Assembly (NCBI RefSeq): GCF_003967595.1
Contig: NZ_BIFW01000005.1
Location: 1-64,000, forward strand
DNA length: 64,000 bases
Direction: 5' to 3'
DNA from: Companilactobacillus musae
Lineage (GTDB): Bacteria > Bacillota > Bacilli > Lactobacillales > Lactobacillaceae
The notes below the pieces were generated by a model. It was not told where the DNA came from, ran no database searches, and worked only from the letters and a program-made list of their open reading frames with translations. Both the position numbers and the translations under genes were made by a program. Below are positions 26,187 to 35,008 of the stretch, piece by piece; the first letter of the stretch is position 1, and each line of letters starts with the position of its first letter.

Positions 26187-27113
26187 CTATTTTTTGTACT
26201 GAGCTGCTTCTTCATTGCTGCAATAGAGGAAGTGACCAGGTAAAACTTCTTGAAGTCTTTGATCATCCTTGAAGGGACTCTTATGATCAAAATCAATTCT
26301 TGTACGACTCTTTTCAATCTCTGGATCAGGAACGGGAATAGCTGACAAGAGGCTTTGAGTATAAGCATGTAATGGATTATTGTAAATCTCATTAGAATCA
26401 GCTAATTCAACGATTTTTCCACGATACATAACAGCGATACGATCACTGATGTATTTAACCATTGAAAGATCATGGGCAATAAAGAGGTATGTTAAACCTT
26501 TTTTCTTTTGGATATCTTGCATCAAGTTAACGACTTGAGCTTGAATAGAAACATCAAGGGCTGAAATAGGTTCGTCAGCGATAATGAATTGAGGATCAAC
26601 AGCCAAAGCACGGGCAATTCCGATACGTTGACGCTGTCCACCAGAGAATTCATATGGGTAACGAGTCATATGTTCAGGATTTAGGTTAACCATATCAAGT
26701 AGTTCACGGACTCTTTGATCACGTTCTTGGTCATTTTTAACTAAACCGTGAACATCAAGGCCTTCAGCGATGATATCTTTAACCTTCATTCTTGGGTTCA
26801 ATGAAGCGTAAGGATCTTGGAAGATCATCTGCATTTCGCGACGGAATTCCTTCATCTTAGGACCATGGCTCTTGATCTTACTAATATCTTGACCATTGAA
26901 GAAAATATGACCATCTGTTGGATCATAAAGTCTGATGATACTACGTCCAGTAGTACTCTTACCAGAACCAGATTCACCTACAAGTCCAAAAGTTTCACCT
27001 TTATAAATATCGAATGAAACGTCATCAACGGCTTTAACCTCGTTAGGTTTACCAATGTTGAAATATTGTTTTAGATGTTTTACGGATACGATTACTTTTC
27101 TTTCATCTGCCAT
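26187..27113 (-). CDS. oppF: Oligopeptide ABC transporter ATPase F
   Basis: A 308-residue ATPase: Walker A GESGSGKST (about 50-58), Q-loop IFQDPYASLNP, signature SGGQRQRIGIARAL, Walker B FIIADEPISALD, and the Opp/Dpp C-terminal extension. It energises peptide import with OppD. It is the last gene of oppABCDF and begins where oppD ends (1-base junction). Confidence 0.94.
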   Translation of the reverse strand: MADERKVIVSVKHLKQYFNIGKPNEVKAVDDVSFDIYKGETFGLVGESGSGKSTTGRSIIRLYDPTDGHIFFNGQDISKIKSHGPKMKEFRREMQMIFQDPYASLNPRMKVKDIIAEGLDVHGLVKNDQERDQRVRELLDMVNLNPEHMTRYPYEFSGGQRQRIGIARALAVDPQFIIADEPISALDVSIQAQVVNLMQDIQKKKGLTYLFIAHDLSMVKYISDRIAVMYRGKIVELADSNEIYNNPLHAYTQSLLSAIPVPDPEIEKSRTRIDFDHKSPFKDDQRLQEVLPGHFLYCSNEEAAQYKK

Positions 27114-28159
27114 TATTTAGCATTGCCTCCTAACTTCTCAAATTTTGCGAAACGTTTCATGATACCTTCGGGTGGTGTAACTTTTGGTGCGTCTGGATGA
27201 AGCAACCAAGTGGCTGCGTAGTGATTCTTAGAAACTTTGAAGAATGGTGGCTGTTCTTCTTCATCAATTTCCATAGCATATTCATTACGAGGTGCAAAGG
27301 CATCTCCCTTTGGTGGGTTCAAAAGGTTTGGTGGTGTACCAGGAATAGAATTCAAGCGGGCATCTTCATTAGTGTCTAGAGTAGGCATTGAATCAAGCAA
27401 GCCCCATGTATAGGGATGTTGAGGATTATAGAAAATGTCAGTAACAGAACCATATTCAACGAAGCGACCAGCGTACATAACAGCAACACGGTCAGCAATT
27501 CCGGCAACGACCCCAAGATCATGGGTGATGAAGATGATCGAAGTACCAATTTTTTGTTGTAGTTCTTTTAGCAAGTCGATGATTTGTGCTTGAACGGTAA
27601 CATCAAGGGCAGTTGTAGGTTCATCAGCGATTAGGATTTCTGGGTAATCGACGATGGCAATTGCAATAACGATACGTTGACGTTGCCCACCAGAGAATTG
27701 GTGAGGGTAGTCATTCATTCTGGCAGCTGGATTAGGAATACCAACTAGACGTAGAACTTCTTCAGCACGTTTTAAAGCATCTTTTTTAGAAACATTGTTG
27801 TGAATCAAAAGTGGTTCAGCAACTTGTTTTCCAATTGTCATAGTAGGATCAAGAGATGTCATTGGGTCTTGGAAAATCATAGAAATTTTATTTCCACGGA
27901 TCTTATCCATTTCTTTATCACTTTTTTGTAGAAGATCGTCCCCGTGATAGAGAACTTCTCCTTTTGAGATTGTGGCATTTGAAGCCAATAATTGTAAAAT
28001 TGAACGAACAGTAATAGATTTACCAGAACCAGATTCACCAACAATAGCTAAGGTTTCACCGGCATTTAAATGGAAATCAACACCACGGATCGCATGAACG
28101 GTACCGTTATAGGTGTCAAAATCTACATGTAAATCTTTTACTTCTAGAATTTTATCCAT
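27113..28159 (-). CDS. oppD: Oligopeptide ABC transporter ATPase D
   Basis: A 348-residue ATPase: Walker A GESGSGKSI, signature SGGQRQRIVIAIAI, Walker B ILIADEPTTALD, and a long C-terminal oligopeptide/dipeptide region (NSIPGTPPNLLNPPKGDAFAPR). The Cys cluster found in many OppD tails is not seen here. It partners OppF. Confidence 0.94.
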   Translation of the reverse strand: MDKILEVKDLHVDFDTYNGTVHAIRGVDFHLNAGETLAIVGESGSGKSITVRSILQLLASNATISKGEVLYHGDDLLQKSDKEMDKIRGNKISMIFQDPMTSLDPTMTIGKQVAEPLLIHNNVSKKDALKRAEEVLRLVGIPNPAARMNDYPHQFSGGQRQRIVIAIAIVDYPEILIADEPTTALDVTVQAQIIDLLKELQQKIGTSIIFITHDLGVVAGIADRVAVMYAGRFVEYGSVTDIFYNPQHPYTWGLLDSMPTLDTNEDARLNSIPGTPPNLLNPPKGDAFAPRNEYAMEIDEEEQPPFFKVSKNHYAATWLLHPDAPKVTPPEGIMKRFAKFEKLGGNAK

Positions 28160-28175
28160 TTCGATTTCTCCTTAG

Positions 28176-29201
28176 TTAGTGTTCAGATGATTGTGGGTCA
28201 AAGGCATCACGTAAACCATCACCAAGAAGGTTAGTGGCAATCATGATAATACTCAAGATAATAGCTGGAGCCCACATTTGATATGGTAAGAATCTGAAGG
28301 CTTTTTGACCATCTGATAAAAGTGTACCTAATGAAGCGTTTGGAGCTGGAATACCAATACCAATGAAACTTAGGAAAGCTTCAAAGAAAATGGCATTAGG
28401 AATCGTAAACATTGTTTGAATGATAATTGTTGAAGAAAGATTAGGAATTAAATGTTTTGTAGCAATCTTCATTGATGGCTCACCTAAAGTTCTCGCAGCC
28501 AAGATATACTCTTGTTCCTTCAATTGGAAGGTCTGCGCACGAATCAGACGAGCCATTGTAACCCAACCAGTAATGGCAATCGCAATAACGATTGATGTTA
28601 GACCTGGTTTTAGAACAATCATCATCAAGATAACAACAATCAAGTTAGGAATTGATGAAACAATTTCAACGATACGTTGCATGAATGTATCAGTTTTGCC
28701 ACCTTTCCAACCAGAAACGATACCATAGGGTACCCCGATTAGAAGATCAACTAATGTAGCAAGTACGGCAACGACTAATGAAAGTCTTGTACCATAGATG
28801 ATTCTTGATAGAAGGTCACGGCCTAGGTAGTCAGTACCAAGGATAAATGATGTACCCTTAGGTGCTCCAGCCTGTTTGTAGGCATCAACCATTTTACCAC
28901 CCATGTTTTGATATCCGTTCATACCGGGGATATTCAAGTTACCCAATTTAGGAGGGAGATTAGACATAGTAACATTTTGAGCGTTGGGATTAGATGGGGC
29001 AATAAGTGGAGCAAAGATTGAAATTAAAACAATAATTGAAAGTAAAGTTAAACAAACGACAGCAACTTTATTCTTAAATAAACGACGACGAACATCTTGC
29101 ATGTATGTTAGTGAAGGTGTACCGATCTTTTCTTGTTCGGCATTATTCTCGTCGTGAACGAGTCTAAATTTTTCTTTAGGAATTTGAGGAGTCTGTTCCA
29201 T
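28176..29201 (-). CDS. oppC: Oligopeptide ABC transporter permease C
   Basis: A 341-residue permease: an N-terminal cytosolic tail (1-50), one helix, a ~100-residue external loop, then the conserved permease domain with the EAA loop (ARTLGEPSMKIATKHLIPN). It overlaps oppB by one base. Confidence 0.94.
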   Translation of the reverse strand: MEQTPQIPKEKFRLVHDENNAEQEKIGTPSLTYMQDVRRRLFKNKVAVVCLTLLSIIVLISIFAPLIAPSNPNAQNVTMSNLPPKLGNLNIPGMNGYQNMGGKMVDAYKQAGAPKGTSFILGTDYLGRDLLSRIIYGTRLSLVVAVLATLVDLLIGVPYGIVSGWKGGKTDTFMQRIVEIVSSIPNLIVVILMMIVLKPGLTSIVIAIAITGWVTMARLIRAQTFQLKEQEYILAARTLGEPSMKIATKHLIPNLSSTIIIQTMFTIPNAIFFEAFLSFIGIGIPAPNASLGTLLSDGQKAFRFLPYQMWAPAIILSIIMIATNLLGDGLRDAFDPQSSEH

Positions 29202-30133
29202 TATTCTTTACCTCCGTTTCCTAGTCTAATTCTTGGATCGATTAGTCCGTAAAGGATATCGACGATCAAGTAAACTATGATTAATAAGAATGAATAGAAG
29301 ATTGTAAGACCCATGATAGTAGGGTAATCGTTAGTTGTAATTGACTTAACGAATTGTTCACCAATACCAGGAATTGAGAAGATGTTTTCAACAACCATAG
29401 AACCAGTCATAACAGAAACAGCCATAGGTCCAATAATTGTGACAACGGGGATCAATGAGTTACGAAGTGCATGCTTGGAAACAACTTTCCAATTGGAATT
29501 ACCTTTTGATTTAGCCAATTCGATGTAATCACTACTCATAACATCAACCATTTCGGTTCGCATAAACCGGGCGACAGTACCTAATGGCAGTGCTGTTAAA
29601 GCCAAGGTTGGTAAAACACTTGATTGGAAATTATCCCAAAGAGCAACTGGATAGATCTTCCATTTGTAGGCTAGGTAGAATTGTAAAAGAACAGCTAAAA
29701 CGAAAGAAGGAATAGACAAACCAAGGATTGAAATGAATGTAGCTAAAGTATCAACCCATGAATTTTTACGAATAGCTGCGACGGCACCAAGTAAGATACC
29801 GAAGATAGTACCAAGGATCATAGCTTGAGCACCAATTTGCATTGATGGAGCAAGTCTTTGACCGATTAATGCTGTAACAGGTTCATTATTGAATTGGAAT
29901 GATGTACCCAAATTACCATGTAATAAACCGACCATATAACGAACATATTGAACACCGACTGATTGATCCAATCCATATTGTGCTTTAACAATTTTTAGTT
30001 GATCCGCTGACATACGATTCTGGTTAGAGAATGGTGTACCAGGAAGTAACTTCATTAAGAAGAATGTTATCGACGCAATAATGAATAGGGTCAAGAATAA
30101 ATAAAGTATTCTTTTGAGAATATATTTAGCCAT
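29201..30133 (-). CDS. oppB: Oligopeptide ABC transporter permease B
   Basis: A 310-residue permease with six predicted helices. N-terminal MAKYILKRILYLFLTLF and the EAA loop (AKSKGNSNWKVVSKHALRNS) are typical of OppB/DppB. It forms the membrane channel with OppC. Confidence 0.94.
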   Translation of the reverse strand: MAKYILKRILYLFLTLFIIASITFFLMKLLPGTPFSNQNRMSADQLKIVKAQYGLDQSVGVQYVRYMVGLLHGNLGTSFQFNNEPVTALIGQRLAPSMQIGAQAMILGTIFGILLGAVAAIRKNSWVDTLATFISILGLSIPSFVLAVLLQFYLAYKWKIYPVALWDNFQSSVLPTLALTALPLGTVARFMRTEMVDVMSSDYIELAKSKGNSNWKVVSKHALRNSLIPVVTIIGPMAVSVMTGSMVVENIFSIPGIGEQFVKSITTNDYPTIMGLTIFYSFLLIIVYLIVDILYGLIDPRIRLGNGGKE

Positions 30134-30156
30134 TATTTAATCTCCCTCATCATTGA

Positions 30157-31794
30157 TTATTTTTTGAAAACAGTAACTAAGTTGTAACTACCATTTGGAG
30201 TCATTGTGTAATCCTTGATGTTACTTCTAGTTAAGTTAGCTTGATATGATTGATACAAAGGAACAGCTCCTTGATCATCAGTTAAGATCTTAGTTGCTTG
30301 GAGTAGATCTTGCCATCTAGCTTCTTCATTAGTAGCATCAGTTGTCTTAGATTTGTTGATCAAAGCATCATAATCTTTGTTTGAATACTTACCATTGTTT
30401 TGTGTATTGCCAGTTGTAAAGATATCCAAGAATGTAACAGGATCAGGATAATCGGCATTCCAACCAGTAACAACAATATCAAATTGACCAGATGTTGATT
30501 TGTCTAGACGTGACTTAAATGGAACATTTTGTAAAGTAATCTTCAAACCAGGTAGGTTCTTTTCAAGTTGACCTTGAATGAACTCATTTTGCTTCTTGGC
30601 ATTATCAGTATCATCACCTAGAAGTGTAAAGCTTAGGTTCTTTTGACCAGTTTCCTTAATACCTTCTTGCCAAAGTTTCTTAGCTTCAGCCGGATTGTAT
30701 TCGGTGTACTTGTTTGAATCTTGAAGAACTTTTTCTTTAGTGAAATCTACTTTAGTCTTAGGATTGTATGACATACCAACAGGAACTAAGGTATGTTCAA
30801 TACCACCAGTTTTACCAAGAACGTTGTCAGTTAACTGTTTACGATCAATGGCCATAGAAATTGCTTGTCTAATTTTGGCATTTTGGAAGAACTTGTATTT
30901 CTTTTGGTTAAATTCGAGATAGAAGTTACCTGTTTGTTTATCCAATGAGAAAGTCTTGTAGTTTGAAACTTGACGAGCTGTATCACCACCAAGTTTTTCA
31001 AGACGGTTGATACGGTTTGTATCGTATAGGTTCAAACCAGTGTTGGCGTCTTTAACGACGTAGTACTTAACTTTCTTTAGCTTAACTGATTTGGCATTCC
31101 AGTAAGAGTTGTTTTTAACTTCAGTCCAACTGTTATTTGAAACATTCCAGTTAACTAATTTGAAAGGTCCGTTGAAGACCATTCCTTCACTCTTTAAACC
31201 ATATTGCTTACCGGCTTTTTCTACAGATGGTTTGTATTGAGGATAGAATGTTGAACTAGCCATCAAAGTATTGAAGTAAGGAATAGCATCTTCCAATGTA
31301 ACCTCAAGTTTATATTTACCTAATGCTTTGATTCCCAAAGTATTTACGGGTTTCTTACCGGCATTGATCTTGTCGGCATTTTTAATACCAGTATAAATGT
31401 AGGCATATTGTGAAGCTGTCTTAGGATCGACCGTTCTGCGCCATGCGTAAACGAAATCATTGGCAGTAACAGGTTTTCCGTTAGACCACTTAGTATGTCT
31501 TAAATCAAAGGTATATGTTTTACCATCATTTGTTGGTTTAACAACCTTCTTGGCTATGGCAGGTTTTAATTCTTTACCATCATATCTGTAAAGACCTTCC
31601 ATAGTGTTAGTTAAATTTTGTGCCCCGATAACATCGGTGTTCATAGATGAATCCATTGTTGCAATAACATCACTGGAACTGATTGAGAGGGTATCTTTGC
31701 TATCTTTTTCAGAAGCGGAACCACAACCACTCAGAACTAGTGCGAATAGAAATATCGGTAACAATGCAAGTAAATACTTCTTCTTGAATTTCAT
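30157..31794 (-). CDS. oppA: Oligopeptide-binding lipoprotein
   Basis: A 545-residue substrate-binding protein (SBP_bac_5). Its lipobox LSGC (residues 21-24) ends the signal peptide, so it is lipid-anchored outside the membrane. The family motif WSNGKPVTANDFVYAWRR is clear near residue 107. It captures peptides for OppBCDF, central to nitrogen supply in auxotrophic lactobacilli. It is the first gene of the operon, with SD GGGAGG. Confidence 0.94.
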   Translation of the reverse strand: MKFKKKYLLALLPIFLFALVLSGCGSASEKDSKDTLSISSSDVIATMDSSMNTDVIGAQNLTNTMEGLYRYDGKELKPAIAKKVVKPTNDGKTYTFDLRHTKWSNGKPVTANDFVYAWRRTVDPKTASQYAYIYTGIKNADKINAGKKPVNTLGIKALGKYKLEVTLEDAIPYFNTLMASSTFYPQYKPSVEKAGKQYGLKSEGMVFNGPFKLVNWNVSNNSWTEVKNNSYWNAKSVKLKKVKYYVVKDANTGLNLYDTNRINRLEKLGGDTARQVSNYKTFSLDKQTGNFYLEFNQKKYKFFQNAKIRQAISMAIDRKQLTDNVLGKTGGIEHTLVPVGMSYNPKTKVDFTKEKVLQDSNKYTEYNPAEAKKLWQEGIKETGQKNLSFTLLGDDTDNAKKQNEFIQGQLEKNLPGLKITLQNVPFKSRLDKSTSGQFDIVVTGWNADYPDPVTFLDIFTTGNTQNNGKYSNKDYDALINKSKTTDATNEEARWQDLLQATKILTDDQGAVPLYQSYQANLTRSNIKDYTMTPNGSYNLVTVFKK

Positions 31795-31822
31795 TGTTTA
31801 ACCTCCCTAAAATATTATTCTT

Positions 31823-31876
31823 AGAATACACTAATGAATATTAAAATCAAGTGCCCTTAATTAGAAAAATTCTAAT
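31823..31876 (-). promoter_or_regulatory. opp promoter and upstream dyad
   Basis: Minus-strand TTGATT (31845-31850) and TATTCT (31823-31828) are spaced by 16 bases. A 7-3-7 perfect dyad ATTAGAA/TTCTAAT (31860-31876) lies about 10 bases upstream of the -35. It loosely resembles a CodY box (AATTTTCWGAAAATT), and CodY control of opp is known in related bacteria; the match is too weak to be sure. Confidence 0.45.
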
Positions 31877-31916
31877 GTTTATAAAATAATAATACAATAA
31901 GGGTTAAAATGCAAAG

Positions 31917-31953
31917 AAAAACAGAGATATCTGTTAATCAGATATCTCTGTTT
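31917..31953 (-). terminator. hflX terminator overlapping its stop codon
   Basis: ACAGAGATATCTG (31921-31933) pairs with CAGATATCTCTGT (31939-31951); the hflX stop codon lies in the loop. A T-run follows on the minus strand. Confidence 0.87.
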
Positions 31954-33226
31954 GAATGTATTTATTAAATCTTTCTAATTCTTCAGGACTTAAATTAGCA
32001 GTGATCAATGAACCGTCATTAATGAACTCTTTTTTGAGTACTTGGGAAGTTTTGAGAATTTCTTCAGTAATCTTTTGGTCGCTATATGGAATAAGCAATT
32101 CAGTCTTCTTATAGTTATTAAAGATCTTTAGTTTAATAAGGTTAACTAATTTTTCGATTGAATTTTTATCGATGGCTGAATAATAAATATTATCGCCTTC
32201 AATAGATGGAAATTGTTGTCCAGGTTTTAGATCAGCCTTGTTAAAAGCATAGATCATTGGTTTATCAACAACGCCAACTTCTTTCAAAGTTTTTTCAGTG
32301 ACTTCGATCATATTACGCCAGTGTTCATCAGAGATATCGATGACCTGAATTAAAAGATCAGCAGCTTGCGCCTCTTTCAAAGTAGTCTTAAAAGATTCAA
32401 CTAAGTTATGAGGTAGTTTGCTAACAAAGCCGACGGTATCGGAAAGTAAGAAACTTGTGTTGTCTTCTAGGTCGATACGACGAACGCTAGTATCAAGTGT
32501 AGCGAAGAGCATATTCTTTTCAAAAACCTTACGGTCTTCGGAATCTTCTTTATTAAAATTCAAAATACCATTCATTGTTGTTGATTTACCAGCATTAGTA
32601 TATCCAACTAATGAAACTAATGGTAAAGAAGTATTAGTTCGACGTCTACTTTGAACGTTGACCGTTTTGTCGACCGTTTTAAGCTCGTTACGTAAAGCCG
32701 TAATACGTTTACGAATTACTCGACGGTCTAATTCTAGTTTAGATTCACCGGCACCACGGTTAGCTAATCCACCTGAAGCCGATTGTTGATCCAATGGATT
32801 ACCTGATGGATGAATTCTGGGTAGTTGATATTGTAATTTAGCAATTTCAACTTGTAACTTAGCTTGCTTAGTTTGAGCACGATTGGAGAAAACTTGAAGG
32901 ATCAATTCAGTTCGATCCATAAAACTCAATTTAGTTTCTTTTTCAAGGTTTCTAATTTGAGATGGTGTTAATTCATCATTCAAAACGATAATTTGAACAT
33001 CGTCAGCGTTGGCTATCTCTTTGATTTCAGTAACTTTACCAGAGCCAAAGTAGGTTGCTCCACTAACGCTATTGGCGTTTTGAATAATAGTATCTGCCAC
33101 TTCCATATTGTTTGCTTCAACTAAAGCAGCTAGTTCTTGCATCGTATATTCGAAATCAGGCTGTAGGTGGCTAACTCCGGCAACGATGACACGTGTTTTT
33201 TCAAATGTTAATTTAGATTCAGTCAT
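31934..33226 (-). CDS. hflX: Ribosome-associated GTPase HflX
   Basis: A 430-residue GTPase. The N-terminal HflX domain contains NELTPSQIRNLE and the glycine-rich linker GGLANRGAGESKLELDRR; the G domain has G1 GYTNAGKST (about 208-216), G3 DTVGF and G4 NKAD. HflX splits stalled or heat-damaged ribosomes. Full length, monocistronic, with SD AGGAGG. Confidence 0.95.
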   Translation of the reverse strand: MTESKLTFEKTRVIVAGVSHLQPDFEYTMQELAALVEANNMEVADTIIQNANSVSGATYFGSGKVTEIKEIANADDVQIIVLNDELTPSQIRNLEKETKLSFMDRTELILQVFSNRAQTKQAKLQVEIAKLQYQLPRIHPSGNPLDQQSASGGLANRGAGESKLELDRRVIRKRITALRNELKTVDKTVNVQSRRRTNTSLPLVSLVGYTNAGKSTTMNGILNFNKEDSEDRKVFEKNMLFATLDTSVRRIDLEDNTSFLLSDTVGFVSKLPHNLVESFKTTLKEAQAADLLIQVIDISDEHWRNMIEVTEKTLKEVGVVDKPMIYAFNKADLKPGQQFPSIEGDNIYYSAIDKNSIEKLVNLIKLKIFNNYKKTELLIPYSDQKITEEILKTSQVLKKEFINDGSLITANLSPEELERFNKYIQTEISD

Positions 33227-33240
33227 TAAATCCTCCTGGT

Positions 33241-33278
33241 GGCACTAATTACCCCAGGGTAACAATGCCATTTTTTTA
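33241..33278 (+). terminator. Plus-strand intrinsic terminator in the hflX leader
   Basis: GGCA...TTACC and GGTAA...TGCC (33241-33269) pair with small internal loops and are followed by ATTTTTTT on the plus strand. It reads as a terminator for transcription antisense to hflX entering from the left, or as a leader hairpin of hflX mRNA; no plus-strand gene precedes it. Confidence 0.5.
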
Positions 33279-33419
33279 TATATTTGTTGAAATGATATCT
33301 GTCTTTAAGCGCATGATGTGAATACCATCCTTTCGATAAACTGTTTAAATAATAACATGGAAGTTAGTTTCACGCTATATAATAGGTAGAAAACGATTTC
33401 TTGGACTAACTGTATTCTT

Positions 33420-33451
33420 TAGCCGACTTAGTTGTAACTAGGCTTTTTCTA
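33420..33451 (+). terminator. Terminator-like hairpin before an immunity gene
   Basis: AGCC...AGTT and AACT...GGCT pair imperfectly and are followed by TTTTT. With TATAAT at 33378-33383 upstream it may end a short leader RNA before the gene at 33485. Confidence 0.35.
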
Positions 33452-33484
33452 TATTAAAATCAAATTTATTAAAAGAGGGAGACC

Positions 33485-33772
33485 GTGAATATGAAACGAC
33501 AAGAATTATTGGACTTAATTCAACAGACTTGTTTGGATAAAGAGGTTGCTACTGATACAGCTGTAACAACTAAATTGTTTCGGGCTTACCGTGATTTGGA
33601 AGATGGTAAGGAAGTTCGTCTTGTCTGTCAGGAAATTAATAATATGATCTCTAAGTATTTAATACTTAATAAATATAAAGCTCCTAATGCGTTATTAGTT
33701 TTGGCTAAGGCGACTGAAAATGATGCCAATAGTGTTCTCAAAGGAACGGGATTGAGTAATCCTTTTAGATAG
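33485..33772 (+). CDS. Bacteriocin-immunity-like small protein
   Basis: A 95-residue, wholly helical, cytosolic protein (MKRQELLDLIQQTCLDKEV... VLKGTGLSNPFR). Size and helix pattern fit the enterocin-A-type immunity proteins, four-helix bundles protecting producers from class II bacteriocins. The GTG at 33485 has SD GAGGGAGA; ATG 33491 is an alternative. No bacteriocin structural gene is visible beside it, so it may give immunity to foreign bacteriocins. Confidence 0.55.
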   Translation: MNMKRQELLDLIQQTCLDKEVATDTAVTTKLFRAYRDLEDGKEVRLVCQEINNMISKYLILNKYKAPNALLVLAKATENDANSVLKGTGLSNPFR

Positions 33773-33874
33773 AAAAAATCAAATGTATGTGCTTTGTGAT
33801 GCTTTCGATAATACATAAAAACTGTATCTATTATCTTAAAAATCAGTTATATTAGTATACGGGTGAGAAGACAA

Positions 33875-34225
33875 ATGGATAATTCAAAACAGAAATTACT
33901 ATTATCATTATTAATTGAATTTGAAAAATCATTTAGTAAGCAAATCAATGAATCAGTAATTGATCAAGATACAGATAAATTGATTCAAACATCTGTCCAA
34001 GAATTAAAGGACAAACAGTATCGTGGTTCGCTCTTTGATAAAAAAGTTAATGAATTGATAGAGGAAGTCAATCATGCCAAGAAATACGACCATTTAGTCT
34101 TTAATGATTATTCAGGTCGCTTATGGAATGAGATTTCTCAGATTTCAAAAAGAACAACGAGTTTTGAAACAGCTTATTCACTAATAGATATATTTAATTC
34201 AAAAAATGCTTCTCTTAAATTATAA
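33875..34225 (+). CDS. Hypothetical helical protein next to immunity gene
   Basis: A 116-residue charged helical protein without membrane segment (MDNSKQKLLLSLLIEFEKSF...). I do not recognise a family; by size, helix content and position it could be a second immunity-type protein. ATG 33875 is chosen because GGGTGAG (33861-33867) is its SD; the GTG at 33863 lies inside that SD. A terminator follows immediately. Confidence 0.55.
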   Translation: MDNSKQKLLLSLLIEFEKSFSKQINESVIDQDTDKLIQTSVQELKDKQYRGSLFDKKVNELIEEVNHAKKYDHLVFNDYSGRLWNEISQISKRTTSFETAYSLIDIFNSKNASLKL

Positions 34226-34242
34226 GAGAAGCATTTTTTTAC
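34201..34242. terminator. Bidirectional terminator
   Basis: AATGCTTCTCTT and AAGAGAAGCATT pair around AAATTAT, with A6 before and T7 after. It overlaps the end of the plus-strand gene and faces the regulator operon. Confidence 0.9.
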
Positions 34243-34258
34243 GTTATAACGATAGATT

Positions 34259-35008
34259 TTAGAGTGTCTCTTGAATGACTTTTTTAAGTTTTTTAGCTTT
34301 ACCGATAGAGAATTTTCTTGTTAAACCATCATCAAAATCAATTTTACGAACAGAAAAGTCAATATGCTGAATATTTTCAGGATTTATCAAACAGGAACGA
34401 TTAATTCTAAATAAAAAAGGATATTTATTTTCTAGTTCATTCAGTTTTCCATAGAATTCAAATTTGCCATTAGTTGAATAAATATTTAAACGATGTGGTA
34501 TATCTGAAGCTTCTATCAAAACTACTTCGTTTTTTTCCAAATTATAAACTTGTGTTCCAACTTCAAAAGAGAAGGTCTTTTTTTGAATGGTTCTGGTTTC
34601 ATCAATAATTTTTTGAGCGTAGTCTAGAGTATCATATATCTCTTGTCGATAGTCTTCGAGAGGTTGATCCTTTTCAATAAAATCTAGCGCAGCGACTTTT
34701 CTTTTTAAAGTTAATGGTGCTAATTCATCATGAGTTGTGACGAAAATAATCTCCGCCTGAACGTCTTTTTGACGAATTTTTTCGGCTAGTTGTATACCAT
34801 CAAGATCAGACTTTAAATCAATATCGAGGAAATAAATACCATTTTGGGGTTCTTGATTGTTCAAGTATTCAATGACCATTTGTGGATTTGATGCTTGAAG
34901 TTTTATTTGAAAAAGATTGCTGTGAAATAAGATGTAATTTTTAATTAGTTTATTCAACTGTTCTAATTGGATTGGATCATCTTCACACATAATGATTGGA
35001 TAGCTCAT
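34259..35008 (-). CDS. LytTR response regulator (AgrA/PlnD type)
   Basis: A 249-residue response regulator. The receiver domain (1-~125) has the acidic pocket CEDD (8-11), phospho-acceptor Asp62 in YFLDIDL and the Thr/Lys positions VTTHDE and IEKDQP; the LytTR DNA-binding domain occupies ~145-245 (FRINRSCLINPENI). Such regulators switch on bacteriocin genes in response to peptide pheromones. Its start overlaps the end of the first kinase gene by 4 bases. No typical paired LytTR-binding repeat was found in the window. Confidence 0.9.
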   Translation of the reverse strand: MSYPIIMCEDDPIQLEQLNKLIKNYILFHSNLFQIKLQASNPQMVIEYLNNQEPQNGIYFLDIDLKSDLDGIQLAEKIRQKDVQAEIIFVTTHDELAPLTLKRKVAALDFIEKDQPLEDYRQEIYDTLDYAQKIIDETRTIQKKTFSFEVGTQVYNLEKNEVVLIEASDIPHRLNIYSTNGKFEFYGKLNELENKYPFLFRINRSCLINPENIQHIDFSVRKIDFDDGLTRKFSIGKAKKLKKVIQETL

